The translations under genes were made by a program, and so were the position numbers. Positions 21,691 to 29,767 of a DNA stretch of 39,580 nucleotides are shown here, piece after piece. Where the stretch lies: the NCBI RefSeq assembly GCF_000337095.1, contig NZ_AOIV01000036.1, positions 73,615 to 113,194 on the forward strand. The letters run 5' to 3'. The notes under the pieces are model-generated. The model was not told the DNA's origin. It saw only the letters and a program-made list of their open reading frames with translations, and made no database searches. The stretch comes from Halogeometricum pallidum JCM 14848. GTDB taxonomy: Archaea; Halobacteriota; Halobacteria; Halobacteriales; Haloferacaceae. The first letter of the stretch is position 1; each line of letters begins with the position of its first letter.

Positions 21691-22281
21691 CTATCTGTTC
21701 CGTGCCCACCACAGGACGACCAGTCCAAGGACGAACAATCCCCCAAGGAGGAACTCCAGACCCGGGAATGAGAGGAGTTCCAGTATCGTCGGCGCATCAC
21801 CTGCTCCACCCGGCTGTCCAAATGCCTGAAAGACGAACAGGAAGGCAGAGACGAGAAACAGAAGTCCCGTCGCGCCGACGAGTCGCTTCAGTAAGTCGCG
21901 GAGTCCCGTTTTACGCTCTGTGGTGCCGACGAAGACGACGACGGGGTCATCTGCGGGTGCATACACGTTCATCTCTTTGCCCTTCTCGGAGTACCGGGTA
22001 TCAGCAACACGCACTACGCCTGCCTCTTCGAGATTGTCGAGATGGTAGGAGACGTTCTGCAGGGACAGGTCGAGCCGGTCGGCAAGTTCAGATGGAGGTG
22101 CCGGATCGTCGTAAATTGCGGACAGGATACGGCGGGCCGTTTCCGACGAGAGGGCCTCAAACACGGTTGCCGTCTCATCGTCATCCACACCGAGAACCCG
22201 TATCTCGCCCTCTTGATCGGCAGTCACGTCGTCAGTGGAGGGCAATAGAGACATACTCTCCTGTCCATCTCGTATTGTCAT
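21691..22281 (-). CDS. ArsR-type winged-helix regulator with two C-terminal membrane helices
   Basis: This 196-residue protein joins an HTH domain (about 38-100) to two hydrophobic segments. The HTH reads FEALSSETARRILSAIYDDP, PPSELADRLDLSLQNVSYHLDNLEEAGVV. The hydrophobic segments are GATGLLFLVSAFLFVFQAFG and FLLGGLFVLGLVVLWWARNR. Membrane-tethered HTH proteins of this layout are frequent in haloarchaea; the ligand and regulon are unknown. The start may be the internal ATG at 22254 (MSLLPST). The adjacent membrane-protein gene downstream is a likely target or partner. Confidence 0.8.
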   Translation of the reverse strand: MTIRDGQESMSLLPSTDDVTADQEGEIRVLGVDDDETATVFEALSSETARRILSAIYDDPAPPSELADRLDLSLQNVSYHLDNLEEAGVVRVADTRYSEKGKEMNVYAPADDPVVVFVGTTERKTGLRDLLKRLVGATGLLFLVSAFLFVFQAFGQPGGAGDAPTILELLSFPGLEFLLGGLFVLGLVVLWWARNR

Positions 22282-22379
22282 AAGTCCAGTGTATCTGCGC
22301 GATTTCAGCCTTCTCTAGTGTGACCTTGTTCAGGAGATAGAGCAGAACTTGGAGTACGTCCGAGTATTGCGAGCGCCCA

Positions 22380-22465
22380 GCGGATCGACATCCACTCCGG
22401 AACCCCGGAGCGTCCGCTCGCTGGTGTCACGACGACACCACGGCGGCACCTTGCGGGTCTGTGCG
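22380..22465 (-). other. Possible TnpB 3' guide-RNA/right-end region
   Basis: Just downstream of the TnpB stop the minus strand carries compact hairpins: GGTGTCGTCGTGACACC and GAGCGGACGCTCCGG-GGTTCCGGAG. In IS200/IS605-type loci the omega (reRNA) scaffold overlaps the 3' end of tnpB and ends at the element's right end. Position and structure fit that; the exact boundary cannot be set. Confidence 0.4.
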
Positions 22466-23707
22466 CTATTCGTTGGAAGCCACTGCGGCCCCCTCAACGG
22501 GGTACCACTGGTGGTCGTCCCACTGGAACCGCACGGGCCGCGCCGTCGGCCTGACCTCGGTGTTCGTCGCCTGTTCGAGCAGCGTCCGCGACGCGGCAAG
22601 GTCGGCGTGCCCCTCGAAGCCACACGGACACCTCAGTGTCTCGCGATGCCGGCGCGTCCGCTCGCGTTCGCCACACTCCGGACACGTCTGGGAGGTCCAC
22701 GCCTCGGAGAGTGAGGCCACCTTGATCCCGTACTCTTCACAGACGTTCGCGAGCTGGTCGAGACACTGCCGATGCGCCCAGAAGGTGCGCGCTTTGAGGT
22801 TTGCCTCGACCGACCAGTACTCACCAAGGACGCCGGTGAGGTCGCCGTGATAGATGGTTTCGACATCGTCGTCGTGGAGTCGCTCGACCAGACCACGAAG
22901 GAGCGCGTTCACGGCGTGATCGCGCCGGCTGGACCGCTTCCGATAGAGCCGCTGGATCCGCTTACTGGTCTGCTGTCCATCCGGTAGCTTCGCTTTGGCG
23001 TCGGCGATGCGCTCGGTCGTCTCACGGAACTGCCGGAACGGCTCCTGGCCGCTGTACCAGTATTGGTCGCCGGCCGTCGTCGTACACGCCACGAGGACGT
23101 TCGCGCCAATATCGAGCGCGGCGGCGTCCGTCCTCGTCGGCGTCGTTTGTTCAGCCTCGGGGACCGTCACCGGTTGGTGGGCCCGATACGTCTCGTCGGC
23201 GTCGTCGTAGGTGAGGTGGAGGCGGCCCTGCTCACCCTGCCAGTGGGGTTCACCGCGGACCGCAACCCGGAGCCGTTCGAACCGACCGAAGCCGTACTCG
23301 TCTTTGAGTTGACTGCCGATGGGAATCTCCAAGCGAGAGCGCTCGCCCCAGCAGATCGTGTAGGCATCGTTGCGGATGTAGGTCCGCAGATCGCGCCCGT
23401 CGGCTTGGTTGCCCCAGTAGCCAGGCGGACTGACCTCCTGGTCGGTTTCTTCACCCGTCTCGAAGAACGACCGCCAGGCGTCGTCGTTGACGCGGGTGAT
23501 CTGCTGGGTCGTCGCCGACCCCAACACGTCGACGTACTCGTCGTAGTAGCCGTCACAGTCCCAGACACTCTCGCCGGCGAAGAACTGTTGCCGACGCTCG
23601 TAGGTGAGCTGATTCCAGAGGCTCGCTGACGCATCGAGGAGGCGTCGGAGGATGGTGTCGGCTTGATCCGATTGGGGAACGACCTCGAAGGTGTTGGTCC
23701 GCCTCAT
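22466..23707 (-). CDS. tnpB: TnpB-family RNA-guided nuclease homologue (IS1341-type), RuvC Glu apparently missing
   Basis: Start set at the ATG at 23707 ([10 protein letters not shown]), overlapping the 58-aa gene's stop as ATGA. The 413-residue product has the TnpB layout: helical N-terminus, Ruv[13 protein letters not shown] (D199), arginine-rich bridge [20 protein letters not shown], zinc finger [10 protein letters not shown] ... LRCPCGFEG (C342, C345, C360, C362) and Ruv[12 protein letters not shown] (D369). At the RuvC-II position, where active TnpBs have an h-h-E-D-L motif, this one has IYHGDL, so Gly288 replaces the Glu. No TnpA is present. It is either an inactive remnant, a haloarchaeal variant using another acid, or a repurposed nuclease-dead homologue. 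Confidence 0.87.
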   Translation of the reverse strand: MRRTNTFEVVPQSDQADTILRRLLDASASLWNQLTYERRQQFFAGESVWDCDGYYDEYVDVLGSATTQQITRVNDDAWRSFFETGEETDQEVSPPGYWGNQADGRDLRTYIRNDAYTICWGERSRLEIPIGSQLKDEYGFGRFERLRVAVRGEPHWQGEQGRLHLTYDDADETYRAHQPVTVPEAEQTTPTRTDAAALDIGANVLVACTTTAGDQYWYSGQEPFRQFRETTERIADAKAKLPDGQQTSKRIQRLYRKRSSRRDHAVNALLRGLVERLHDDDVETIYHGDLTGVLGEYWSVEANLKARTFWAHRQCLDQLANVCEEYGIKVASLSEAWTSQTCPECGERERTRRHRETLRCPCGFEGHADLAASRTLLEQATNTEVRPTARPVRFQWDDHQWYPVEGAAVASNE

Positions 23708-23880
23708 CGGTCGGACGCACCCCACATTCGCGGCACGTAGCCAAGCTGTTCGATGTCGTCCGCGTAGTCCCGAAGAAGCCCGATCAGGACGATTTCCGGA
23801 ACACCGTTCTCGGCCTGTTCGACTAGCCACTCCTCCAGGTCGACTTCGGCCTCTTCGATCTCGTTCAGTTCGACCGCCAT
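23704..23880 (-). CDS. Small acidic protein (58 aa) coupled to TnpB
   Basis: Minus-strand translation from the ATG at 23880 gives [38 protein letters not shown] and [20 protein letters not shown]. Its stop overlaps the TnpB start (ATGA), so the two are translationally coupled. The strongly acidic, helical sequence resembles the small proteins found next to haloarchaeal IS1341-type TnpB genes. Function unknown; possible partner or inhibitor of TnpB. Confidence 0.75.
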   Translation of the reverse strand: MAVELNEIEEAEVDLEEWLVEQAENGVPEIVLIGLLRDYADDIEQLGYVPRMWGASDR

Positions 23881-23883
23881 CGG

Positions 23884-23934
23884 TCATCGCGCCTCCGTCT
23901 GTCGGTAGACCAGTCGCTGTGTGTGGTGTTGCAT
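23884..23934 (-). CDS. Very short ORF (16 aa) at the head of the TnpB operon
   Basis: ATG at 23934 reads [16 protein letters not shown] and stops 3 bp before the 58-aa gene. It lies between hairpin H14 and the 58-aa gene. It may be a leader peptide or a chance ORF; position is the only support. Confidence 0.3.
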   Translation of the reverse strand: MQHHTQRLVYRQTEAR

Positions 23935-23969
23935 CTCGAATTACCTGTGCTGTGCAGGCACGACCGAAC

Positions 23970-24000
23970 GCGCCTGCACCCTTTGCAGGCGCTCAAAAAC
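23970..24000 (-). promoter_or_regulatory. T-tract/GC-hairpin element H14 (before the TnpB operon)
   Basis: Minus strand: GGTTTTTGA, perfect 8-bp stem GCGCCTGC/GCAGGCGC, loop AAAGGGT. It is the same element as in the 2.7-14.3 kb region, here heading the 16-aa ORF, 58-aa protein and TnpB unit. Confidence 0.8.
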
Positions 24001-24112
24001 CACATCAGCGAGGAGTACACCACCCACGAGGCACGTCGCCTCTCTGGATGAGGGACAAACAGGCGTTTGAGCGACCACAAGACCATTAGCTGTACTGAAC
24101 AACAGAACAGAT

Positions 24113-25444
24113 ATGCGCCGTCGTACGGTCCTCGCCACGACAGGTGGACTCCTCACGGGCGGCCTGGCTGGCTGTCTGGCTAGTTCGGGCAGTGGAACCG
24201 ATAATCAGGGGGACCAAACGCCGTCGACTGACGACTCCATCCCCGCAGGGACATGGCCCCAGATTGGCTACGACGCCCGGAACACACGGCACACACCGGA
24301 AGCGCGTGGTCCCCGTGACGAAGCGACGATTGCGTGGGAACAGCTTGGCGACAGGGCGGTGTATCCGCCAGTCGTCGACGACGCTCTCTATCTGACTGAG
24401 GCATGGACTGATGGAACAGCGTTCGCGCTGGCGTCGGATGACGGGACAGAGCAATGGTCGAACAGTGACCTCCCTCCGATGCGCTGGGCCCCGGCGCTTC
24501 ACGAGAACCGGCTGCTCGTCATCACCCGCACGGAGGAGAACGTGGTTCGGCTCCACGCGCTGGATCGCACGACTGGTGAGCAGGAGTGGGTCCTGAAGGA
24601 CGGAATCACCGCATCAAGCGGCGAACGGCCGCCGATCAGCCCGACGGTCAGAGGTGATTCAGTCTATATCGGGTCAAATAGAGGGATTATCGCGTGCGAT
24701 GCAACGACAGGAGACATCGAGTGGACGGCCACACTCGGTCCACACGTCGTCGAGACGGAGGATGGGCCAACGTGGCGCACTGACTGGGCGAAACCAGCCG
24801 TGACCGCTGATCGCGCGTTCACGTTCGATATGAACGAGAGCTACCGAGCGACACGGGAGGTGTATGCGGTGAACACGCAGTCCGGTGACCGAGAGTGGAC
24901 TGCCAAACTGAATGTTGGTGATGACTGGGGGCTCAAAGGACACGTTGTCGCTGGCTCGAATCGTGTCTTCGTCTCCGCGTTGAAGCCGCATGTGTCCGCT
25001 GGGTTGGATGACTCACCGTGGTCGGGGGCAGAACGGCTGTTCGCCCTTGAGACCACTTCGGGTGAGATTGCATGGGACTGGACACTCCCGAAGAAGACGC
25101 TCAGCCCGCCCGCATACGCAGATGGGACGCTGTACGTGGGCGAGTGGTATCCCGATGCCGACACTGGACGGCTGCACGCACTCGACGCGAGTGACGGGAG
25201 CAACAGCTGGACGTACGAGACCGAACAGGGAGCTGTCCTCTCGCCGACTGTCGCAGGGGATACGGTGTACATCAGTCAGGGTGAGGAGCTTGCAGCCGTC
25301 GCACGGACGGACGGGACACGTCGATGGCGACTGGACATTGGAGAGCGGAGTGGTCCACCGGTTGTCGTTGGGGAAACGGGGTACATCCAGACGAACCCGG
25401 GGCATAATTACGAGAGCCGATTGCTCGCGGTTCGTGAGCCGTAA
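24113..25444 (+). CDS. PQQ-type beta-propeller Tat lipoprotein
   Basis: The ATG at 24113 begins a twin-arginine lipoprotein signal, MRRRTVLATTGGLLTGGLAGC, ending in the lipobox LAGC, followed by a Ser/Gly/Asp-rich linker. The 443-residue product then has repeated PQQ/WD-type blades: FALASDDGTEQWSNSD, LHALDRTTGEQEWVL, IACDATTGDIEWTAT, VYAVNTQSGDREWTA, LFALETTSGEIAWDWTLP, LHALDASDGSNSWTYET, LAAVARTDGTRRWRLDIG. It is a paralogue of the protein at 19044 with the same export route. An extracellular scaffold or binding role is likely; no enzyme activity can be assigned. It is divergent from the TnpB operon. Confidence 0.9.
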   Translation: MRRRTVLATTGGLLTGGLAGCLASSGSGTDNQGDQTPSTDDSIPAGTWPQIGYDARNTRHTPEARGPRDEATIAWEQLGDRAVYPPVVDDALYLTEAWTDGTAFALASDDGTEQWSNSDLPPMRWAPALHENRLLVITRTEENVVRLHALDRTTGEQEWVLKDGITASSGERPPISPTVRGDSVYIGSNRGIIACDATTGDIEWTATLGPHVVETEDGPTWRTDWAKPAVTADRAFTFDMNESYRATREVYAVNTQSGDREWTAKLNVGDDWGLKGHVVAGSNRVFVSALKPHVSAGLDDSPWSGAERLFALETTSGEIAWDWTLPKKTLSPPAYADGTLYVGEWYPDADTGRLHALDASDGSNSWTYETEQGAVLSPTVAGDTVYISQGEELAAVARTDGTRRWRLDIGERSGPPVVVGETGYIQTNPGHNYESRLLAVREP

Positions 25445-25486
25445 TTTTGGCGAGTAAACTCGGCCGGTGCGGAGAGCGCCCGCATG

Positions 25487-25564
25487 CCCGGAATGGTCGG
25501 TCGCGAGCGACGCGGAGGGCGGCAGCGGCGAGCGGGGCGGGCCGTAGAGAAACACCGTTCAACC
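25487..25564. repeat. Non-coding direct repeat, copy 2
   Basis: Begins CCCGGAATGGTCGGTCGCGA like the copy at 18751-18829 and stays similar through GAGAAACACCGTTCAACC. Both copies adjoin a PQQ-lipoprotein gene: copy 1 upstream of one, copy 2 downstream of the other. Confidence 0.7.
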
Positions 25565-25792
25565 ACTCTCGACGCTCAGTGACACAGCCGACCTCCTGGC
25601 GGACTCAGAAAGGGCGAGGCCGTCTCGGTCACCGGGAGACGCAGTCTCCCGAGCACACGGCGCAAAGCGCCGTGAACGTCCCCCGGCCCCGCAAGCACCG
25701 AAGGCACGAAAAGCGCAGTGGTGGTCGCGGGATGCCGAGCGGCCGAGGGCTTTCATCTGTTATGCCCACGTCGTCGACAGAGTCAGGTCCGT

Positions 25793-25843
25793 GTTGCAAA
25801 ATACCGAAGTGATTTATATATTGGTTCGTTAGTATGCAACAGC
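25793..25843 (+). promoter_or_regulatory. Promoter with flanking inverted repeat for the HTH/NTase operon
   Basis: A strong TATA box GATTTATATATTGG (25811-25824) lies about 25-30 bp before the ATG at 25844. It is bracketed by inverted GTTGCA (25793-25798) and TGCAAC (25835-25840). An operator around the TATA box upstream of an HTH gene suggests autorepression. Confidence 0.6.
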
Positions 25844-26767
25844 ATGCTCACAGAAGGTGAGATTCGCGCCCTTACAGCCCTCCACGGTGAGCAGACGGTC
25901 TCTGAACTCGCAACGAATCTCGATCAGAGTCTTAGCTACACGTCAGAACTTGTCGAGCGGCTCGAAACGGCTGGCCTTGTCGAGACACGTCGACAGGGGA
26001 AAACAAAGCGGATTCGACTGTCGGACGCAAAGGCACTTGAGTTACTCACGGACCTCACCCAGCAGTATTCGCACATCGACTGGCCGGAGCTGTTGTCAGG
26101 GGCAGCCCTCCGTGTGTGCTACTACCTCGACACCCCACGGACCGCGACCGAACTCGCACGCCGCGCCGACGTCCACCGAAGTACCGTCCACCGTGCGCTT
26201 GCCCCGCTTCAGCATCGCGGAATCGTCTACCAAACTGACGACGGCGCGTACGCACTGAATGACGGCTTCGAACAGCTGAGTGCATTCGCTCGTGAGCTTG
26301 CCCATCACGTCCACCGGCAGACTGTCGAAGAACAGACCGACACCTACACGATTCTGTGGGAGTCTCTCGACGAGTTCCTTGTGCAGACGCCGACTGAAGT
26401 CATCGACGAACACTTCACTCCGACAGGCCCAGACCAGTTCCAGCGATACAGCCTCCCGCTGTTGGCACGTGACCGTCGGTACTACCTCTACTCGACGGCG
26501 ACGAGTGAGCCCTCCCCGGAGATGCTGTGCTGCCACATGCTCGTGATCGATTCGGGCGCACGAACGCAGTCATACTGTCTGCTCCTGCTCAGTCACGTCG
26601 ACATCAACCACGACGAACTCCGAGCCCAAGCCACTAAGTACGGCGTCGACGACGTCGTCGACGAGCTCTGCACGTATCTCGACACCAGCGGTGCCCAGCG
26701 GCCGTCGCGACTCCCCAAGTGGGAGGACTTCCAGGAACTGGCTGATGAGTACGAGGTGACGCTATGA
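25844..26767 (+). CDS. Two-HTH MarR/ArsR-like regulator paired with a nucleotidyltransferase
   Basis: Start set at the ATG at 25844 (MLTEGEIRALTALHG), just downstream of a TATA box. The 307-residue product has two winged-helix regions: TVSELATNLDQSLSYTSELVERLETAGLV (about 16-44) and TATELARRADVHRSTVHRALAPLQHRGIV (about 98-126). A C-terminal domain follows (YTILWESLDEFLVQTPTEVI ... RYYLYSTA). It overlaps the nucleotidyltransferase gene by ATGA. By analogy with AbiEi/AbiEii and MNT/HEPN-type pairs it is the likely antitoxin and autoregulator. That role is inferred from organisation, not shown. Confidence 0.75.
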   Translation: MLTEGEIRALTALHGEQTVSELATNLDQSLSYTSELVERLETAGLVETRRQGKTKRIRLSDAKALELLTDLTQQYSHIDWPELLSGAALRVCYYLDTPRTATELARRADVHRSTVHRALAPLQHRGIVYQTDDGAYALNDGFEQLSAFARELAHHVHRQTVEEQTDTYTILWESLDEFLVQTPTEVIDEHFTPTGPDQFQRYSLPLLARDRRYYLYSTATSEPSPEMLCCHMLVIDSGARTQSYCLLLLSHVDINHDELRAQATKYGVDDVVDELCTYLDTSGAQRPSRLPKWEDFQELADEYEVTL

Positions 26768-27576
26768 GGGCGCGATTTGACAGCGCATACATCCGGTCGG
26801 AACTCGAGCGCATCGGCCAGCAGCTGGACAACTCACTCACCGTCTTCTTGATTGGCGGTGGGTCGATGGCGTTTCGCGGACTCAAAGAGACGACCAAAGA
26901 CATCGACCTCATCGTCTCCTCCGGCGACGATCTGAGCCAGTTACAGGCGGTGCTCCTCGAGCTGGAATACGATATCGTCCGGGAACCGGACGAAGAGTAC
27001 GAAGAACTTGGTGCCCAGCGAATCCTCGAGAACGATGATGGGTGTCGAATCGACGTTTTCAACCAACAGGTGATCGGCAAGCTGATTCTGTCTCCAGGTA
27101 TTCGTGAGCGGAGTGAACGCTATCTTGACCCGGGAAATCTCGTAGTCGAACTCGTGAGTCCAGAAGATATCTTTCTGTTCAAAGCGGTCGCCGGTCGGGT
27201 GGACGACATCGAGGATATGTTCTCGTTGATGCAGATCGGTCTCGAGTTCGACGTCGTCGAAGCGGAACTCGAGACGCAGGTCGAACTCTTGGAGCAAGAA
27301 CTGTTCGTGACGTACGTCAACGAAGCGTTGACTGACCTCACCGAACAATACAACGTGACGACGCCGTTGCACGGCCCCGTGGCGGAGATCACCGAACGCG
27401 TCTACGAGGAACTGGAGGTGCTGCACGCGCTTGACGAACCGAAATCGATGGCTGACCTGCAACAGGAGCTCGACTGGTCTGCAGCAGACGTACAGGAGAT
27501 TGTGAGGCGGCTGGAAGAGAAAGACGCCGTCGCGGTGACCGATGGGCGCGTAGAACGTCGCTCAATGACGATCTGA
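26764..27576 (+). CDS. DUF6036-like minimal nucleotidyltransferase (candidate toxin)
   Basis: This 270-residue protein carries the nucleotidyltransferase signature FLIGGGSMAFRG ... KETTKDIDLIV (G31-D47 region), with catalytic D-x-D in KDIDLI and a later third acidic strand CRIDVFNQQV (about 98-107). The middle is helical, and the C-terminus is an HTH-like domain (SMADLQQELDWSAADVQEIVRRLEEKDAV). Family knowledge links such proteins, next to HTH genes, to AbiE-type toxin-antitoxin and abortive-infection systems that modify tRNA or proteins. The ATGA overlap with the regulator supports a two-gene system. Catalytic residues look intact. Confidence 0.8.
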   Translation: MRARFDSAYIRSELERIGQQLDNSLTVFLIGGGSMAFRGLKETTKDIDLIVSSGDDLSQLQAVLLELEYDIVREPDEEYEELGAQRILENDDGCRIDVFNQQVIGKLILSPGIRERSERYLDPGNLVVELVSPEDIFLFKAVAGRVDDIEDMFSLMQIGLEFDVVEAELETQVELLEQELFVTYVNEALTDLTEQYNVTTPLHGPVAEITERVYEELEVLHALDEPKSMADLQQELDWSAADVQEIVRRLEEKDAVAVTDGRVERRSMTI

Positions 27577-27619
27577 CCACGGAGGGGAGGGAGTGAGGCC
27601 GTGACTACGCTGTGAGCAA

Positions 27620-27627
27620 GTCTACAC
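27620..27627. repeat. Left 8-bp target duplication of the IS6-type element
   Basis: GTCTACAC directly precedes the left end at 27628 and is repeated exactly at 29734-29741. Confidence 0.9.
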
Positions 27628-27771
27628 GGCTCTGTTGAAACCTTCTGACCTTAGCAGAAAGTGGCTGACACATAAAGAGCGTGAGTTCAGCACCGTGATC
27701 GTGTTCTATTCAGGTGAATCTCTCTAAATAATCCGGTAGGATTTCGTTTCCCTTGTACCATCTACAGAAAC

Positions 27772-28449
27772 TCAATCGCTGCCAGCAGCGCTTACACTGT
27801 CAGGCTCCGAAATACGGAGTACCCCCGATACACCGAGTACATCCTCGATGATTTCATACACAATATCGATGTGCTCTCTGTTGGTAAGATCCGAATCTAC
27901 AGCAACGAGAGTAGAGACAGAGTGCTGGCGAGATATCTCGACGGCATCGACGAGTATCTCGCAGTCATGGCCAATGTCGAGGTCCCTCCGGAACCGACGT
28001 AACAATTGGTCGTTGCTCTGCTGGGGGAAACACCGGTCAATCAATTCATCTGGTAACTGAACCTGGTACAGCTCAATATCCTGGAGGCAGCGACGCAGGG
28101 TAGACAACTGCTCTCGTTTATCCATATTGTACCAACTCATCTGGATATCATTCCGGAATTGACTCCGGTCGTTCGGACTGACGTGGATATCCCGGTCACG
28201 CGGCTCGTAGTCGAAAATCTCGTTGTCAGTATCGCGGAGGTAGGCAATCACGTCATCGTAGAGGTTGTACCGGCGTTCACAGAGCGCATCGAACTCGCCG
28301 TTGGCCTTTCCACCGATCACGGTATAGAACGACTCACCATCAATGAGCCGCTGACAGCCGCGATCCTCCTCGAGGTCGCCCGGAAGTTGTGAATAGACGT
28401 AATTCACCATCACCGATGTATCCAGGTTGAGTCGAGAGGCTTCGCTCAT
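27772..28449 (-). CDS. PIN-domain-like protein, cargo of the IS6-type element
   Basis: The 225-residue product starts at the ATG at 28449, overlapping the upstream gene's stop by ATGA. PIN-type features are visible. An N-terminal strand with an acidic residue, RLNLDTSVMVNYVYSQL (Asp10), is followed by a central acidic region and then DIGHDCEILVDAVEISRQ (about 156-173) and STLVAVDSDLTNREHI (about 178-193). The D-x-D after a hydrophobic strand is the usual third metal site. PIN proteins are Mg-dependent ribonucleases, often toxins. The assignment is by pattern and moderate. The partner gene upstream is the likely antitoxin or accessory. Confidence 0.6.
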   Translation of the reverse strand: MSEASRLNLDTSVMVNYVYSQLPGDLEEDRGCQRLIDGESFYTVIGGKANGEFDALCERRYNLYDDVIAYLRDTDNEIFDYEPRDRDIHVSPNDRSQFRNDIQMSWYNMDKREQLSTLRRCLQDIELYQVQLPDELIDRCFPQQSNDQLLRRFRRDLDIGHDCEILVDAVEISRQHSVSTLVAVDSDLTNREHIDIVYEIIEDVLGVSGVLRISEPDSVSAAGSD

Positions 28450-29468
28450 TCAGTCCCCTCCAGAACCTCTCGCGCCATGTCGTGCAGATGTTCCATCTGC
28501 TCTTCGTCAACTCGCTGGGAGTGATGGCCAGCGCGCGGATACAAATCCGCACCACCACATCGCTCACTCAGCCGATTCCGTCGCGACAGTAGGTTTTCGT
28601 GGAAACTCGTAAACCGGTCTGCATGCTCTGCGACCAAGTGGTGTCGGTTCGGGCCCTCTGCGGTTTGCGTAGAAATATACAATGCCGGGTACCGCCAGAC
28701 ATCATAGTAAAAGTACGGCGCGAGATCCTGTAACACAGTTTCTTGCTCGCTCGATATCGACTCGAGGGTCGTGAGTTGCGCAAACACCTGCTCAATCACA
28801 TCTGTTCCTCGAGTGACTAAGTCCACTATCTCGGACAGCTTGTCGATTTCCGCAAGCTCGAGATGGAGGTCAGAGATGAGCAGTCGGAACTCTCGTTCGT
28901 CCGATTCAGACAGCAATCCCTCTTGTGAGCCTCCGCCGAAATCCGACAGCGAATGGTTCGTTGTTTCCTGTTCGATTGTCTCATCAAGGGTTTCGAGGTG
29001 CTCCCGAATGTCCGTCGATGTGAGATACAGATCGGTGTACTCGTCGGGAGCGCATTCCTGGTAGAAGTCGCGGAGGAAGTCGAATTTCCCGGTATACCAA
29101 ACTTTCCGCAGGTCGTAATCGTCGAAGAAAACCTCGGATGCGAAGTAGTCCCGATACTGTTGCACTTCCTCGGTTTCACCGTGATCGCGTCGAACTCCAC
29201 CCGTGTTGGTGGTCATCCGTCCCGGGGCATTGTCGGGTTCGCCGGCAACCTTCGTGTAGGCGCCAGCAAGGTACCAGCTATAGGTGACCGGGAGGTCGAA
29301 CTCCTTAATCGCGAAGTAGCACAGCTTCTCTTGCTCCGTTCGCGTAATGTTTCGACCAGGATCGTCGAACACGTCCTCTACTGCGAGCTCAATACCGCGT
29401 AGAAGCGCGTCTGCATAGGGTTCCTCCTCACGATAGGGGTTGTTCGTGCCTGGTGTGGGAGGAGTCAT
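28446..29468 (-). CDS. Partner protein of the PIN-like gene, cargo of the IS6-type element
   Basis: This 340-residue protein starts at the ATG at 29468. Its N-terminal third (about 45-75) reads RTEQEKLCYFAIKEFDLPVT and YSWYLAGAYTKVAGEP. This recalls the KLLYFA-type segment of DUF4065/Panacea antitoxin domains, although the match is loose. The rest is helical and acidic (FDFLRDFYQECAPDEYTDLY, LHLELAEIDKLSEIVDLV, then SFHENLLSRRNRLSERC), possibly coiled-coil. I cannot name the family. It is coupled to the PIN-like gene by a 4-bp overlap, and both are confined between the transposon ends. That suggests a two-component toxin-antitoxin or defence cassette. Confidence 0.6.
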   Translation of the reverse strand: MTPPTPGTNNPYREEEPYADALLRGIELAVEDVFDDPGRNITRTEQEKLCYFAIKEFDLPVTYSWYLAGAYTKVAGEPDNAPGRMTTNTGGVRRDHGETEEVQQYRDYFASEVFFDDYDLRKVWYTGKFDFLRDFYQECAPDEYTDLYLTSTDIREHLETLDETIEQETTNHSLSDFGGGSQEGLLSESDEREFRLLISDLHLELAEIDKLSEIVDLVTRGTDVIEQVFAQLTTLESISSEQETVLQDLAPYFYYDVWRYPALYISTQTAEGPNRHHLVAEHADRFTSFHENLLSRRNRLSERCGGADLYPRAGHHSQRVDEEQMEHLHDMAREVLEGTE

Positions 29469-29720
29469 GATTAGGATATTCCCGCTATGGTGCCGATAGG
29501 TTTTGTGATACTGCTTCGGCAGTTTGACACCTGCCGGTGAGTGCTGTTCTTACTATCGTATTCAACAGGGATGGTCAAAGATTGTGGCCTCGGACTGAAA
29601 GTGAAGTTCGACAGGTATCTTTTGTCTCTACCGATTTGGCCAGCCACAATCACGATCTTCGTTGTTGACCGATTCGCGCCCTGATTCAGAATGGCCCAAC
29701 AAATTATCCGCGACTGAGTA
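29469..29720. other. Non-coding right arm of the IS6-type element
   Basis: About 250 bp upstream of the cargo operon with no gene. It is more AT-rich than the surroundings and should contain the cargo promoter. An inverted pair GATTGTGGC/GCCACAATC (about 29581 and 29644) is visible. Confidence 0.5.
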
Positions 29721-29733
29721 TTTCAACAGAGCC

Positions 29734-29741
29734 GTCTACAC
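29734..29741. repeat. Right 8-bp target duplication of the IS6-type element
   Basis: GTCTACAC immediately follows the right end and matches 27620-27627. Confidence 0.9.
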
Positions 29742-29767
29742 CACTTTCCGACCCCCACGACTTTGTA

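Larger units (their letters stand above)
25445..25843. other. Non-coding stretch before the HTH/NTase pair
   Basis: About 400 bp without a supported gene. It contains direct-repeat copy 2 (25487-25564), the second shared block near 25689, and the promoter/operator of the next operon at 25793-25843. The overlapping reading frames are low-complexity and not haloarchaeal in composition. Confidence 0.6.
27628..29733. mobile_element. Non-autonomous IS6-type transposon carrying two cargo genes
   Basis: The ends are GGCTCTGTTGAAA (27628-27640) and its inverse TTTCAACAGAGCC (29721-29733), flanked by a perfect 8-bp duplication GTCTACAC. Such ends and an 8-bp duplication match the IS6/IS26 family, whose ends read GG-CTGTTG-AAA. 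The 2,106 bp between them contain no transposase, only two overlapping minus-strand genes. It must have been mobilised by a transposase supplied elsewhere. Duplication and ends are intact, so the whole unit moved as one. Confidence 0.87.

Noticed and set aside
25013-25555. Minus-strand frames at 18541-18933 and 25013-25555 that share PPSASLATDHSG
   Set aside because: The shared peptide is only the translation of the non-coding direct repeat. The frames run antisense to good genes or through GC-rich non-coding DNA.
27628-29733. The 2.1-kb element as a complete IS6-family insertion sequence
   Set aside because: Neither internal gene has a DDE transposase core or zinc ribbon. Only the ends and target duplication are IS6-like.
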